The notes: generated from the letters alone by a model not told the origin. DNA of 64,000 nt from Bradyrhizobium iriomotense (GCF_030160715.1 NZ_BSOW01000004.1:350508-414507); one strand, 5' to 3'. Shown: positions 27,325-37,761, counted from the stretch's first letter. Made by a program: numbers and translations.

Positions 27325-27629
27325 CGATCGGGCTCGGACACTATCTTGCCGTCGGAGCGATCCTGTTCACGCTCGGGATCCTCGGCATCTTCCTGAACCG
27401 CAAGAACATCATCGTCATCCTGATGTCGATCGAGCTGATCCTGCTCGCGGTCAACACCAACCTGGTGGCGTTCTCGACCTTCCTCGGCGACATCGTCGGC
27501 CAGGTCTTCGCGCTCCTGGTGCTGACGGTCGCGGCTGCCGAAGCCGCGATCGGTCTCGCCATCCTGGTGGTCTATTTCCGCAACCGCGGCTCGATCGCGG
27601 TTGAGGACGTCAATCTGATGAAGGGTTAA
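27321..27629 (+). CDS. nuoK: NADH-quinone oxidoreductase subunit K
   Basis: 102 aa from ATG 27321, which overlaps the nuoJ stop by 4 bp. Three helices with the conserved buried glutamates in [15 protein letters not shown] and [12 protein letters not shown]. MrpC-like channel subunit of the membrane arm. Confidence 0.97.
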   Translation: MTIGLGHYLAVGAILFTLGILGIFLNRKNIIVILMSIELILLAVNTNLVAFSTFLGDIVGQVFALLVLTVAAAEAAIGLAILVVYFRNRGSIAVEDVNLMKG

Positions 27630-27636
27630 CCCAGCT

Positions 27637-29724
27637 ATGGTTCAGGCAATTGTCTTTCTGCCTCTGCTGGGCGCCATTCTCGCCGGCCTGATCGCCATTT
27701 TCGGCGCGCATGCCCGCAACCCCAGTGGCGATACGGTCGAGCATCACGACGACGCGCATGGCGATGCCCACGGTCATGCCTCAGCGGCTCACGATGACCA
27801 CGCCCACGACGATCACGGCCAAGATGACCACGGCCACGACCACCACGTCTCCGAGCCTCCGGCGGCGGGCTCGCGCGCGGCCGAGCTGATCACGACCGGG
27901 CTGCTGTTCGTCTCGGCGGCCCTGTCCTGGTTCACGCTGGTCGACGTCGGCTTCATGCACCACGACGCGCGGATTCCGATTCTGCCGTGGATCCTCTCCG
28001 GCGACCTCCAGGTCTACTGGGCGCTGCGGGTCGACACGCTGACCGCGGTGATGCTGGTGGTGGTCAACACCGTGTCCTCGCTCGTGCACCTCTATTCCAT
28101 CGGCTACATGGACGAGGACCCGTACCGGCCGCGCTTCTTCGGCTATCTCTCGCTGTTCACCTTCGCCATGCTGATGCTGGTGACGGCCGACAACCTCGTG
28201 CAGCTGTTCTTCGGCTGGGAGGGCGTGGGCCTCGCCAGCTACCTGCTGATCGGCTTCTGGTACCAGAAGCCGTCGGCGAACGCGGCCGCCATCAAGGCCT
28301 TCGTCGTCAACCGCGTCGGCGACTTCGGCTTTGCGCTCGGCATCTTTGCGGTCTTCGCGCTGGTCGGCTCGACCGATTTCGAGACGATCTTCCATGCGGC
28401 TCCCGGCCTCACCGGCAAGACCATCAACTTCTTCGGCTGGCACGTCGACGCCCTGACGTTCGCCTGCGTCCTGCTGTTCATGGGCGCGATGGGCAAGTCG
28501 GCGCAGTTCCTGCTGCACACCTGGTTGCCGGACGCGATGGAAGGCCCGACCCCGGTGTCGGCACTGATCCACGCCGCGACCATGGTGACGGCGGGCGTGT
28601 TCATGGTCGCGCGTCTGTCGCCGCTGTTCGAGCTCGCGCCCAACGCGCAGGCCGTCGTGATGTTCTTCGGCGCGACCACGGCGTTCTTTGCCGCAACCGT
28701 CGGCCTCGTGCAGAACGACATCAAGCGCATCGTCGCCTACTCGACCTGTTCCCAGCTCGGCTACATGTTCGTGGCGATGGGGGCGGGGGCCTATTCGGTC
28801 GGCATGTTCCACCTGTTCACGCACGCCTTCTTCAAGGCGCTGCTGTTCTTGGGCTCCGGCTCGGTGATCTACGCGATGCACCACGAGCAGGACATCCGCA
28901 ACATGGGCGGCCTGTGGCGCAAAATCCCCTACACTTATGCGGTGATGGTGGTCGGCACGCTCGCGCTGACCGGCTTCCCGCTCACCGCCGGCTACTTCTC
29001 CAAGGACGCGATCATCGAGTCCGCCTACGCCTCGCACAACCCGTTCGCGGTGTACGGCTTCCTGATGACGGTCGTCGCCGCCGGCCTGACCTCGTTCTAT
29101 TCCTGGCGCCTGATCTTCAAGACCTTCCACGGCGAGCCGCACGATGAGCACCACTATGAGGCGGCGCATGAGAGCCCCCTCTGGATGCTGATCCCGATCG
29201 GCATCCTCGCGGCCGGCTCTATCCTGGCAGGCTTCCCGTTCAAGGAATTGTTCGCCGGTCACGGCATCGAGGAGTTCTTCCGCGAGTCCGTGAAGATGAA
29301 TCCGCACATCATCGAGGAGATGCACCACATCCCCGAGACCATCGCCTTCCTGCCGACGGTGATGATGGTGGTGGGCTTCCTGATCTCGTACCTGTTCTAC
29401 ATTCGCCGGCCATATCTGCCGGTCGAGCTCGCGAACACCCAGCCGATGCTGTACCAGTTCCTGCTCAACAAGTGGTACTTCGACGAGCTCTATGACGTCA
29501 TCTTCGTCCGTCCGGCGAAGTGGATCGGCTACCAGCTCTGGAAGAAGGGCGACGGCTTCGTCATCGACGGCTTCGGTCCGGACGGCGTTTCCGCGTCCGT
29601 CCTGCGCATCACCCGCAACGTCGTGAAGATCCAGACCGGCTATCTCTATCACTATGCATTCGCCATGCTGATCGGCGTCGCCGGCCTGATCACCTGGTTC
29701 ATGTTCGGCTTTGGAGGCCAGTAA
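27637..29724 (+). CDS. nuoL: NADH-quinone oxidoreductase subunit L, with a His/Asp-rich insert
   Basis: 695 aa distal antiporter-like proton-pumping subunit, with the long lateral helix and C-terminal helices. Core motifs are normal: [19 protein letters not shown] with the key Glu, [20 protein letters not shown] with Lys and HTWL, and [15 protein letters not shown]. Between helix 1 and helix 2, residues 36-70 form a stretch with 13 His and 10 Asp (positions 27742-27846), which looks able to bind divalent metal. Such a segment is absent from E. coli NuoL. The next gene starts directly after the TAA stop. Confidence 0.97.
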   Translation: MVQAIVFLPLLGAILAGLIAIFGAHARNPSGDTVEHHDDAHGDAHGHASAAHDDHAHDDHGQDDHGHDHHVSEPPAAGSRAAELITTGLLFVSAALSWFTLVDVGFMHHDARIPILPWILSGDLQVYWALRVDTLTAVMLVVVNTVSSLVHLYSIGYMDEDPYRPRFFGYLSLFTFAMLMLVTADNLVQLFFGWEGVGLASYLLIGFWYQKPSANAAAIKAFVVNRVGDFGFALGIFAVFALVGSTDFETIFHAAPGLTGKTINFFGWHVDALTFACVLLFMGAMGKSAQFLLHTWLPDAMEGPTPVSALIHAATMVTAGVFMVARLSPLFELAPNAQAVVMFFGATTAFFAATVGLVQNDIKRIVAYSTCSQLGYMFVAMGAGAYSVGMFHLFTHAFFKALLFLGSGSVIYAMHHEQDIRNMGGLWRKIPYTYAVMVVGTLALTGFPLTAGYFSKDAIIESAYASHNPFAVYGFLMTVVAAGLTSFYSWRLIFKTFHGEPHDEHHYEAAHESPLWMLIPIGILAAGSILAGFPFKELFAGHGIEEFFRESVKMNPHIIEEMHHIPETIAFLPTVMMVVGFLISYLFYIRRPYLPVELANTQPMLYQFLLNKWYFDELYDVIFVRPAKWIGYQLWKKGDGFVIDGFGPDGVSASVLRITRNVVKIQTGYLYHYAFAMLIGVAGLITWFMFGFGGQ

Positions 29725-31233
29725 ATGACAACCTGGCCCATCCTTTCCGTCACCACCTTCCTTCCGGTCGTAGGGGCGCTGCTCGTCTACGTCGTTCGCG
29801 GCGACGACGAGGCGGCGCGGCGCAATGCGCGCTGGATCGCGCTCTGGACCACGCTGATCACCTTTGCGGTGTCGCTGATCCTGGTCGCGCGCTTCGATCC
29901 GTCGGTGGCCGATTTCCAGTTCGTCGAGAAGGCCAACTGGATGGCCGCCGGCATCACCTACCACATGGGTGTGGACGGCATCTCGCTGCCCTTCGTGATC
30001 CTGACCACCGCCCTGATGCCGTTCTGCATCGTCGCGAGTTGGAACGCGATCCAGAACCGGGTGCGCGAGTACATGATGGCGTTCCTGATCCTGGAAACGC
30101 TGATGGTCGGCACCTTCTCGGCGCTCGATCTCGTGCTGTTCTATTTGTTCTTCGAGGGCGGCCTGATCCCGATGTTCCTGATCATCGGTGTCTGGGGCGG
30201 CCCGCGCCGGGTCTACGCGTCGTTCAAGTTCTTCCTCTACACGCTGCTCGGCTCGGTCCTGATGCTGCTCGCCATCATGGCGCTGTACTGGAACGGCAAC
30301 ACCACCGACATCCCGACCCTGATGCACACCGCCGTGCCGCGGTCGTTGCAGACCTGGGCGTGGCTGGCCTTCTTCGCCTCTTTCGCGGTGAAGATGCCGA
30401 TGTGGCCGGTGCACACCTGGCTGCCCGACGCGCACGTCGAGGCACCGACCGCGGGCTCGGTGATCCTGGCCGCGATCCTCCTGAAGATGGGCGGCTACGG
30501 CTTCCTGCGCTTCTCGCTGCCGATGTTCCCGCTCGCGTCGCATGACTTCGCGCCGCTGATCTTCACGCTCTCGACCATCGCCATCATCTACACCTCGCTG
30601 GTGGCGATGATGCAGGAGGACATGAAGAAGCTGATCGCGTACTCGTCGGTCGCGCATATGGGCTTCGTCACCATGGGCATCTTCGCCGGTACCATGCAGG
30701 GCGTCGCCGGCGGCGTGTTCCAGATGATCTCGCACGGCATCGTCTCCGGCGCGCTGTTCCTTTGCGTCGGCATCGTCTACGACCGCATGCACACCCGCGA
30801 GATCGCGGCCTATGGCGGCCTCGTCAACCGGATGCCGCTCTACGCGCTGACCTTCATGGTCTTCACGATGGCCAATGTCGGTCTTCCCGGCACCAGCGGC
30901 TTCGTCGGCGAGTTCATGACGCTGCTCGGCACCTTCAAGGTCTCGATCCCGACCGCGTTCTTCGCCACGACGGGCGTGATCCTGTCGGCCTGCTATGCGC
31001 TCTGGCTCTACCGCAAGGTCGTGTTCGGTGCGCTGGTGAAGCCGTCGCTGATGACCATCAAGGACCTCACTTTCCGGGAGTGCCTGACGCTGTTCCCGCT
31101 GATCGCGCTGACGATCCTGTTCGGCGTCTATCCGAAGCCGGTGCTCGACATGTCGGCCGCCTCGGTCCAGCAACTCGTCAACAATTACAACACCGCCGTG
31201 ACGGCCGTGAAGGCCGCCGCACTGCTCCAGTGA
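29725..31233 (+). CDS. nuoM: NADH-quinone oxidoreductase subunit M
   Basis: 502 aa, fourteen helices, second antiporter-like subunit. It contains [19 protein letters not shown] with the key Glu, [20 protein letters not shown], and [14 protein letters not shown]. The ATG follows the nuoL stop without a gap. Confidence 0.97.
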   Translation: MTTWPILSVTTFLPVVGALLVYVVRGDDEAARRNARWIALWTTLITFAVSLILVARFDPSVADFQFVEKANWMAAGITYHMGVDGISLPFVILTTALMPFCIVASWNAIQNRVREYMMAFLILETLMVGTFSALDLVLFYLFFEGGLIPMFLIIGVWGGPRRVYASFKFFLYTLLGSVLMLLAIMALYWNGNTTDIPTLMHTAVPRSLQTWAWLAFFASFAVKMPMWPVHTWLPDAHVEAPTAGSVILAAILLKMGGYGFLRFSLPMFPLASHDFAPLIFTLSTIAIIYTSLVAMMQEDMKKLIAYSSVAHMGFVTMGIFAGTMQGVAGGVFQMISHGIVSGALFLCVGIVYDRMHTREIAAYGGLVNRMPLYALTFMVFTMANVGLPGTSGFVGEFMTLLGTFKVSIPTAFFATTGVILSACYALWLYRKVVFGALVKPSLMTIKDLTFRECLTLFPLIALTILFGVYPKPVLDMSAASVQQLVNNYNTAVTAVKAAALLQ

Positions 31234-31255
31234 GCGGGCAGGTCAGGATATCGCC

Positions 31256-32692
31256 ATGAGCTTTGAGACTGCAGGATATCAACTGGCGCCGGTCGTGCCC
31301 GAGCTCGTGCTCGCGGTCGGCAGCATGGCGCTCCTGATGCTGGGTGCGTATCGCGGACAGGGGACCACGAAGGCGATCACGACGCTCGCCGTCCTGCTCC
31401 TGGTCGCAGCCGGCGTGCTGGAGCTTCTGCTGCCCGCGGGCAAGCAGGTAACCTTCGGCGGCAGCTTCATCGTCGACGACTTCGCGCGTTTCATGAAGAT
31501 CCTGGCGCTGATCGGCTCGGCGGTGACGCTGATGCTGTCGACGGAGTTTCTGTCCGATCCGTCGCGCCGCATCTTCGAATATTCGATCCTCGTCCTGCTC
31601 TCCACCCTCGGCATGATGGTGCTGATCTCGGCCGGCGACCTGATCTCGCTCTACCTCGGCCTCGAGCTGATGTCGCTCGCGCTCTATGTCGTGGCGACCA
31701 GCAACCGCGACAATGCGAAGTCCAATGAGGCGGGTCTGAAGTATTTCGTGCTGGGTGCGCTGTCCTCGGGCATGCTGCTGTACGGCGCCTCGCTGATCTA
31801 CGGTTTCACCGGCACGGTCAGCTTCGCCGGCATCGCGGCATCCGCGACGACCGCCAGCGTCGGTCTGGTCTTTGGTCTCGTCTTCCTGCTCGCCGGCCTC
31901 TGCTTCAAGGTCTCGGCGGTGCCGTTCCACATGTGGACGCCCGACGTCTATGAGGGCGCGCCGACGCCGGTGACCGCCTTCTTCGCCTCGGCGCCGAAGG
32001 TCGCGGCACTCGCGGTCTTCACTCGCGCGACGCTGACCGCCTTCCCCGGCATCGTCACGCAGTGGCAGCAGATCCTGGTGTTCGTCTCCATCGCCTCGAT
32101 GGCGCTCGGCTCCTTCGCCGCGATCGGCCAGACCAACATCAAGCGCCTGATGGCCTATTCCTCGATCGGTCATATGGGCTTTGCGCTGGTCGGCCTTGCC
32201 TCCGGCACGGTCGAGGGCGCGCAAGGCGTCCTGACGTACATCCTGATCTACGTCGCGATGACGCTCGGCTCCTTCGCGGTCATCCTTGCGATGAAGCGCA
32301 ACGGCCAGGCCGTCGAGCAGATCAGCGATTTCGCCGGCCTCTCGCGCACCAACCCGCTGCTCGCCTTCTTCTTCGCGATGCTGCTGTTCTCGCTGGCCGG
32401 CATTCCGCCGCTCGCGGGCTTCTTCGCCAAGTGGTACGTCTTCGTTGCAGCGATCAAGGCCAATTTGTTCACGCTCGCGGTCCTGGGCGTGCTGTCGAGC
32501 GTGGTGGGCGCCTACTACTACCTCACCATCGTCAAGACGATGTATTTCGACGAGCCTGCCGGGCAGGTCGATCCGGTGCGCGTCGAGGTGCGGGCCGTGC
32601 TGGCGGTGGCGGGCCTGTTCAACATCCTGTTTGCGCTGTTTGCGGGACCCGTCGTGAGTGCCGCCAGCGCAGCGGCAAAGTCGCTGTTCTAG
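31256..32692 (+). CDS. nuoN: NADH-quinone oxidoreductase subunit N
   Basis: 478 aa, third antiporter-like subunit. Key motifs are LYLGLELMSLALYV with the Glu, KVSAVPFHMWTPDVYEGAPT, and IKRLMAYSSIGHMGF. Last structural gene of complex I; birA follows after 2 bp. Confidence 0.97.
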   Translation: MSFETAGYQLAPVVPELVLAVGSMALLMLGAYRGQGTTKAITTLAVLLLVAAGVLELLLPAGKQVTFGGSFIVDDFARFMKILALIGSAVTLMLSTEFLSDPSRRIFEYSILVLLSTLGMMVLISAGDLISLYLGLELMSLALYVVATSNRDNAKSNEAGLKYFVLGALSSGMLLYGASLIYGFTGTVSFAGIAASATTASVGLVFGLVFLLAGLCFKVSAVPFHMWTPDVYEGAPTPVTAFFASAPKVAALAVFTRATLTAFPGIVTQWQQILVFVSIASMALGSFAAIGQTNIKRLMAYSSIGHMGFALVGLASGTVEGAQGVLTYILIYVAMTLGSFAVILAMKRNGQAVEQISDFAGLSRTNPLLAFFFAMLLFSLAGIPPLAGFFAKWYVFVAAIKANLFTLAVLGVLSSVVGAYYYLTIVKTMYFDEPAGQVDPVRVEVRAVLAVAGLFNILFALFAGPVVSAASAAAKSLF

Positions 32693-32694
32693 GG

Positions 32695-33501
32695 ATGGGC
32701 TTCGCGCTCGGTCATCGCGCTCTCGACGCGGGCTACCGCCTCGCAGCCTTCGAGCAGATCGGCTCGACCAATACCGAAGCATTGGAGCGCGCCCGCCAAG
32801 GCGAGCGCGGCCCGATCTGGTTCGTGACCTCGGAGCAGACGGCGGGGCGTGGCCGCCGCCAGCGCGCCTGGATCGCGCCGCGCGGCAACCTCGCCTGTAG
32901 CATCCTCGAGGTGATGGCCGTCGCGCCGGCCGTTGCCGCCACGCTCGGCTTTGCGGCGGGGCTGGCCGAGGAGGCGGCGCTGGAGCGGGTCAGCGTCGAG
33001 GCCGCGCTTCGCCTGGGCCCAGACCGGCCGCGATATGCCCTGAAATGGCCGAACGACGTGCTTGCCGGCGGCAGGAAGCTCGTCGGCATCGGCCTCGAAG
33101 CCGAGGCCATCGGCGACCGCCTTGCGGTCGTGGTCGGCATCGGTACCAACGTCGTCGCGGCCCCCGAGGGCACGCCGACGCCCGCGGTGTCGCTGGCCGC
33201 CCTCGGGGTCCATATCAGTGCGGAAGAGCTATTCGCCGCGCTGTCCGACGCCTGGGTTGAATTCCGGGGCATCTGGGACGAAGGCCGCGGCTTTGCGGAG
33301 ATCCGCCGCCTCTGGCTGGAGCGTGCCGCCGGCCTCGGCGAGAAGGTCGCGATCCAGACCGGGAGCGCGACGCTCGAGGGCATCTTCGACACCATCGACG
33401 ACAGCGGCTGCCTGATCGTCCGCACCGCCGACGGCCGGCGGGTGCCGGTGGCTGCCGGAGAGGTCTTCTTCGGCGCGGCCGCCTCGGTGGGAGCTGCGTG
33501 A
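32695..33501 (+). CDS. birA: Biotin--[acetyl-CoA-carboxylase] ligase, class I
   Basis: 268 aa from ATG 32695. It attaches biotin to the carrier protein of acetyl-CoA carboxylase and other carboxylases via biotinyl-AMP. The nucleotide and biotin loop TAGRGRRQRAW (about residues 45-55) and the catalytic KWPNDVLAGGRKLVGIGLE are clear. There is no N-terminal HTH, so it is a pure enzyme and not a repressor. It is the usual neighbour of nuoN in Rhizobiales, 2 bp downstream, and its TGA overlaps the next ATG. Confidence 0.93.
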   Translation: MGFALGHRALDAGYRLAAFEQIGSTNTEALERARQGERGPIWFVTSEQTAGRGRRQRAWIAPRGNLACSILEVMAVAPAVAATLGFAAGLAEEAALERVSVEAALRLGPDRPRYALKWPNDVLAGGRKLVGIGLEAEAIGDRLAVVVGIGTNVVAAPEGTPTPAVSLAALGVHISAEELFAALSDAWVEFRGIWDEGRGFAEIRRLWLERAAGLGEKVAIQTGSATLEGIFDTIDDSGCLIVRTADGRRVPVAAGEVFFGAAASVGAA

Positions 33502-35171
33502 TGGCAAGGCCCGACGAACTGGTGTTTGCCCCGCTCGGCGGTGTCGGCGAGATTGGCATGAACCTGTCGATCTACGGCCTCGGCAACCGCCATCAGCGTG
33601 CCTGGCTCGCGATCGATCTCGGCGTCTCCTTCGGCGACGAGGAGCATCTACCGGGCATCGACCTGATCATGCCCGACATCAGCTTCCTGGAGAAGGAGCG
33701 CAAGAACCTGATGGGCCTCGTGCTCACGCACGCCCATGAGGATCATTTCGGCGCGATCATCGATCTCTGGCCGAAGCTGCAATGCCCGATCTATGCGACG
33801 CAGTTCAGCGCGGCGCTGTTCGAGGCCAAATGCGCGGCCGAGCGCAATCCGCCAAGGATCCCGGTGACGGTGATCCCCTCCGGCGGCCGCGTCGACATCG
33901 GCCCGTTCAACGTCGAGTTCATCCCGGTCGCGCATTCGATTCCGGAATCCCATGCGCTTGCGATCCACACCGAGGCCGGCACGGTGCTGCACACCGGCGA
34001 CTGGAAGATCGACCCGACCCCGATCATCGGCCGTCCCACCGACGAGCGGCGGCTGCGCCAGCTGGGCGAGGAGGGCGTGCTCGCCCTGATCGGCGATTCC
34101 ACCAACGCGGTGCGCGAGGGCCGCTCGCCCTCGGAAGCCGAGGTCGCCAGGACCATCATCGAGCTCGTCAAGGAGGCCAAGGGCCGCGTCGCGGTGACGA
34201 CCTTTGCCTCCAACGTCGCGCGCATCAAGGCGGTGGCGGACGCGGCGCGCGCCGCCGATCGCGAAGTCGTGGTGGTCGGCCGCGCCATGGAGCGCGTGGT
34301 GCAGGTCGCGCGCGAGACCGGCTATCTCGACGGTGTGCAGAACTTCCGCTCGCCGGAAGTTTACGGCCATCTGCCGCAGGAAAAGGTGCTGGCGCTCTGC
34401 ACCGGCAGCCAGGGCGAGCCCCGCGCGGCGCTGGCGCGCATCGCCAATGACGATCATCCGGAGATCACCCTGAACCGGGGCGACAGCGTGATCTTCTCCT
34501 CGCGCACCATCCCGGGCAACGAGAAGGCCGTCGGCTCGATCATCAACAATCTGGTCCTACAGGGCGTCGAGGTCATCACCGACCGCACGCATTTGGTCCA
34601 CGTCTCCGGCCATCCGCGCCGGGACGAGCTACGCGACATGATCGCCTGGACGAAGCCGCAGCTTCTGATCCCCGTGCACGGCGAGCCCCTGCATCTGCAC
34701 GAGCACGCCCGGCTCGCGCGCGCCGCCGGCGTGCCCCGTGTCCTGGTGTGCCGGAATGGCGATCTGGTGAAGCTCGGCCCAGGCGATCCCGGCATCGTCG
34801 GCGAGGTGCCCTCGGGTCGGCTCTACAAGGACGGCACGATCCTGGAGGACTCCAAGTCGCGCGCGGTGGTCGAGCGGCGGCGGATGGCGTTCTCCGGTTG
34901 TGCTTTCGTCGCCATCGCCATGACAGCGCAGGGCGAACTGGTCGATGAACCCGAGGTCGATCTCGTCGGCATCCCCGAGAAGAACAAGGCGGGCGAGACA
35001 TTCGACGACTTGGTCTTCGATGCCGTGGTTTCGACCATCGAAGGCCTGCCGCGGGCGCGGCGCCGCGATCCCGATGCGCTGGGCGAATCGGTGCGCCGCG
35101 CCGTGCGCGCCGTGATCAACGAACATTGGGGCAAAAAGCCCCCGTGTCTGGTACATGTACTGACAGTCTAA
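33501..35171 (+). CDS. rnj: Ribonuclease J
   Basis: 556 aa metallo-beta-lactamase fold ribonuclease with beta-CASP domain, acting in 5'-to-3' decay and maturation of RNA. The zinc motif THAHEDHFGAI (HxHxDH) is at about residues 76-86, followed by HTGDWKID, the beta-CASP IGDSTNA and GSQGEPRAAL, and HVSGHPRRDEL near the end. The ATG at 33501 overlaps the birA stop (TGATG). Alphaproteobacteria use this enzyme with RNase E. Confidence 0.94.
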   Translation: MARPDELVFAPLGGVGEIGMNLSIYGLGNRHQRAWLAIDLGVSFGDEEHLPGIDLIMPDISFLEKERKNLMGLVLTHAHEDHFGAIIDLWPKLQCPIYATQFSAALFEAKCAAERNPPRIPVTVIPSGGRVDIGPFNVEFIPVAHSIPESHALAIHTEAGTVLHTGDWKIDPTPIIGRPTDERRLRQLGEEGVLALIGDSTNAVREGRSPSEAEVARTIIELVKEAKGRVAVTTFASNVARIKAVADAARAADREVVVVGRAMERVVQVARETGYLDGVQNFRSPEVYGHLPQEKVLALCTGSQGEPRAALARIANDDHPEITLNRGDSVIFSSRTIPGNEKAVGSIINNLVLQGVEVITDRTHLVHVSGHPRRDELRDMIAWTKPQLLIPVHGEPLHLHEHARLARAAGVPRVLVCRNGDLVKLGPGDPGIVGEVPSGRLYKDGTILEDSKSRAVVERRRMAFSGCAFVAIAMTAQGELVDEPEVDLVGIPEKNKAGETFDDLVFDAVVSTIEGLPRARRRDPDALGESVRRAVRAVINEHWGKKPPCLVHVLTV

Positions 35172-35266
35172 AGCGTGATGAGAAGGATGATCTCCGCGCA
35201 AACGCGTTCCGCGTTTGTCGCGAGGGAAAACCGCTTCGCACTTTTCCGGATCATGCTTTGAGGGAG
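35166..35266. repeat. Palindromic intergenic repeat of Rhizobiales type
   Basis: The 101-bp gap between rnj and mce is almost entirely an imperfect palindrome. It opens AAAGCGTGATGAGAAGGATG, has an inner AACGCG/CGCGTT core, and ends with CACTTTTCCGGATCATGCTTT. Sequences of this form are found between genes in many Bradyrhizobium and related genomes. Confidence 0.65.
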
Positions 35267-35272
35267 AGAACC

Positions 35273-35677
35273 ATGCTGGGCCGGCTCAACCATGTGGCGA
35301 TCGCAACCAAGGATGCCGTCAAGGCTGCGAAAATCTACGGCGCCGCGTTCGGTGCGCAGATCTCGGAGGCCGTGGCGCTGCCCGAGCACGGTGTGACCAC
35401 CGTGTTCGTGACGCTCCCCAATACCAAGATCGAGTTCATCGAGCCCTATGGCGAAGGCTCGCCGATCGCTAAGTTCCTGGAGCGCAATGCCGACGGCGGC
35501 ATCCACCACGTCTGCTACGAGGTCGCCGACATCATCACCTCGCGCGACGTGCTGGTGAAGGAGGGCGCGCGAGTGCTGGGCGACGGCGTGCCGAAGATCG
35601 GCGCGCACGGCAAGCCGGTGCTGTTCCTGCATCCGAAGGACTTTTCCGGCGCGCTGGTCGAGATCGAACAGGCGTGA
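35273..35677 (+). CDS. mce: Methylmalonyl-CoA epimerase
   Basis: 134 aa VOC-fold enzyme that interconverts (2S)- and (2R)-methylmalonyl-CoA in propionyl-CoA breakdown. ATG 35273 preceded by GGGAGAGAA. Metal ligands are seen in LNHVAIATKD (first His), KIEFIEP and GGIHHVCYEV, and the final glutamate in ALVEIEQA. Short VOC form, normal length. DUF1467 follows after 9 bp, a pair conserved in Rhizobiales. Confidence 0.92.
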   Translation: MLGRLNHVAIATKDAVKAAKIYGAAFGAQISEAVALPEHGVTTVFVTLPNTKIEFIEPYGEGSPIAKFLERNADGGIHHVCYEVADIITSRDVLVKEGARVLGDGVPKIGAHGKPVLFLHPKDFSGALVEIEQA

Positions 35678-35686
35678 GAGCAGGCC

Positions 35687-35962
35687 ATGGCCTACCAGAT
35701 CTCCACCGCACTCGCGATCTACTTCGTGCTCTGGTGGGTCACGCTGTTCGTGACCCTGCCGTTCGGCGTGCGCAGCCAGCATGAGGACGGCGTCGGGGCA
35801 CCCGGCACCGATCCCGGCGCGCCGATCCTCACTGGAATGCGCAACAAGCTGATCTGGACCACGCTGCTCTCGGCAATCGTTTTTGCGATCGGCATGACCG
35901 CCTATCATGCCGGCTATCTCTCGATCGAACGCTTGTCGAAATTAATGGGAATGCCGTTCTAG
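35687..35962 (+). CDS. DUF1467 family membrane protein
   Basis: 91 aa with two transmembrane helices (about residues 6-28 and 58-80), joined by a loop that contains LPFGVRSQHEDGVGAPGTDP, the conserved DUF1467 segment. Function unknown. It regularly follows mce and is here 9 bp downstream. Confidence 0.88.
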   Translation: MAYQISTALAIYFVLWWVTLFVTLPFGVRSQHEDGVGAPGTDPGAPILTGMRNKLIWTTLLSAIVFAIGMTAYHAGYLSIERLSKLMGMPF

Positions 35963-35992
35963 ATTTTTCGAAACGGCGCTTTGGGGGAATGA

Positions 35993-36340
35993 ATGACATT
36001 TCAGCGGATCGTCATTGCGCTTTTGGTATTGATCGTCGCAGGGCTCGCCGCCATCGGCTATTTCGAGTGGAAGATGGCGGTGCAGGTCCGCACCATGAAG
36101 GCGTTCGTCGAGGGCTATGTCTTCAACGAGGCGGTGATGGCCTGCGAGCGGGCGCAGAGCTCGACGCCGTTCAAATGGAACGGTGGAAAGAGCACCGCGA
36201 TCGCCGGCCTGAACTCGATCAAAACAGACAAATATACGGTCATTGCCAGCTACACGCTGGTGGCGGACGGCGTCTATTGCGACTACGATCCGATCAAAAG
36301 AAAGGCCGACATCGGCTCGAGCTTCCTGGAGCGCGACTGA
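35993..36340 (+). CDS. Membrane-anchored hypothetical protein
   Basis: 115 aa with an N-terminal helix (residues 5-22, IVIALLVLIVAGLAAIGYF) and a periplasmic domain of about 85 residues with two Cys (VMACERAQ, GVYCDYDP) likely to form a disulfide. No recognised family. It lies 30 bp after the DUF1467 gene on the same strand and 32 bp before mtnK. Confidence 0.65.
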   Translation: MTFQRIVIALLVLIVAGLAAIGYFEWKMAVQVRTMKAFVEGYVFNEAVMACERAQSSTPFKWNGGKSTAIAGLNSIKTDKYTVIASYTLVADGVYCDYDPIKRKADIGSSFLERD

Positions 36341-36372
36341 CGATCCGGCCAAGACCATGGGCAGGACTCCTC

Positions 36373-37662
36373 ATGACGCAGGGGCAGGCGGAGAGCTATC
36401 GGATTTTGCATGAGGCGGATCTGCGGGACTATCTCGCGGGCCGTCCGAAGCTGGTGGCGGCACTGGGCGGTGGGCCGGACGAGTGGTCGATCACGGAAGT
36501 CGGTGACGGCAACCTCAATCTCGTCTTCATCGTGAAGGGAGCGCTGGGCGGCGTCGCCGTGAAGCAGGCGCTGCCCTATGTCCGCCTGGTCGGGGAAAGC
36601 TGGCCGCTGCCGCTGTCCCGCGCGCATTACGAATATTTGGCGCTGACACGGCAGGCGCAACTCGCGCCCGGGCTCGTGCCGACGGTGCTGCATCACAACG
36701 ACGCGCTCGCGCTTACGGTGATGGAACTGCTCGAGCCCCACATCATCATGCGCAAGGGGCTGATCGCCGGCACGCAATATTCGCGCTTCGTCGACGACAT
36801 CACCACCTTCATGGCGCGGACACTATTTTTCACGTCCGATCTCGCGCTCACCGCCGCGGAGAAGAAGGAAGGCATTGCGGCCTTTGCCGGCAACCACGCG
36901 CTCTGCAAGATCACCGAGGACCTGATCTTCACCGATCCCTATCGCGTGGCCGAGCAGAACCGCTGGACCGCGCCTTACCTCGACGCGACGGCCGCAGGTT
37001 TGCGCGATGACATGGAGCTGCATGTCGCGATCTCCCGGCTGAAGCTGAAGTTCATGGCGAGCCCGGAGGCGCTGATCCACGGCGATCTCCACACCGGCTC
37101 CATCATGGTGACGGACAGCCAGACGCAGGTGATCGATCCCGAATTCGCGTTCTACGGCCCGATGGGCTTTGACGTCGGTGCCGTCATCGCCAACCTGCTG
37201 ATGGCCTATTTCGCATCCAGCGGCCACGAGCGCTCGCCGGACGAGCGGCGCGCGTTCGAGGGCTGGGTGCTCGAGACGGTCGAGCAGGTGTGGACCGAGT
37301 TTGCGCGAAAATTCCTCGAGCTGTGGCGGAAGGACGCGGCAGGCGATGCCTATCCGGTCTCGCTCTTCCCCGGCGAGAAAGGCGCCGCGCGGCTGGAGGC
37401 CGAACGGCAGGCCTACATGCAGCGGCTGCTTGGCGACACCGTCGGTTTCGCGGCGGCAAAGACCATCCGCCGCATCTTCGGTCTCGCCCACAACATCGAC
37501 TTCGAGCTGATTGAGGACCCGCACAAGCGGGCGGTCAGCGAGGCTCGCGCTGTGCGGCTCGCTCGTGCGATGATGGTGGAGACGGGAGCATTTCCTGCTA
37601 TCGCAGATGTCACCAGCGCCGCTCGAAAACTGCGCGACTGGACGCCGGAATTGTCAAACTGA
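36373..37662 (+). CDS. mtnK: S-methyl-5-thioribose kinase
   Basis: 429 aa from ATG 36373 (MTQGQAESYRIL). It phosphorylates methylthioribose in the methionine salvage pathway. The fold is aminoglycoside phosphotransferase-like: the nucleotide loop EVGDGNLNLVFIV with VAVKQALPYVR, catalytic loop HGDLHTGSIMVT and the metal-binding VIDPEFAFYGPMGFD. The partner mtnA is not next to it in this window. Confidence 0.93.
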   Translation: MTQGQAESYRILHEADLRDYLAGRPKLVAALGGGPDEWSITEVGDGNLNLVFIVKGALGGVAVKQALPYVRLVGESWPLPLSRAHYEYLALTRQAQLAPGLVPTVLHHNDALALTVMELLEPHIIMRKGLIAGTQYSRFVDDITTFMARTLFFTSDLALTAAEKKEGIAAFAGNHALCKITEDLIFTDPYRVAEQNRWTAPYLDATAAGLRDDMELHVAISRLKLKFMASPEALIHGDLHTGSIMVTDSQTQVIDPEFAFYGPMGFDVGAVIANLLMAYFASSGHERSPDERRAFEGWVLETVEQVWTEFARKFLELWRKDAAGDAYPVSLFPGEKGAARLEAERQAYMQRLLGDTVGFAAAKTIRRIFGLAHNIDFELIEDPHKRAVSEARAVRLARAMMVETGAFPAIADVTSAARKLRDWTPELSN

Positions 37663-37683
37663 GGACGTCGCGAGCGTGCTGCG

Positions 37684-37738
37684 TCACTGCGAGCCAACGG
37701 GTCCGCGCGAAGCACGGCCCCGTTGGCTCGCAATGACG
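37684..37738. repeat. Palindromic repeat and probable terminator after mtnK
   Basis: CGAGCCAACGGG (37690-37701) pairs perfectly with CCCGTTGGCTCG (37719-37730), with outer near-matches TCACTG/CAATGA. It has no U-run. The end GCAATGACGGGGTG resembles the repeat at 45889-45925. Confidence 0.65.
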
Positions 37739-37761
37739 GGGTGAGGGACCGTCGGGCGACG

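Noticed and set aside
27781..31173. An unbroken minus-strand frame of 1130 codons opposite nuoL and nuoM.
   Set aside because: The product is Arg, His, Glu and Gln-rich with no domain, lies exactly antisense to two conserved genes, and is the usual effect of strong GC3 bias.
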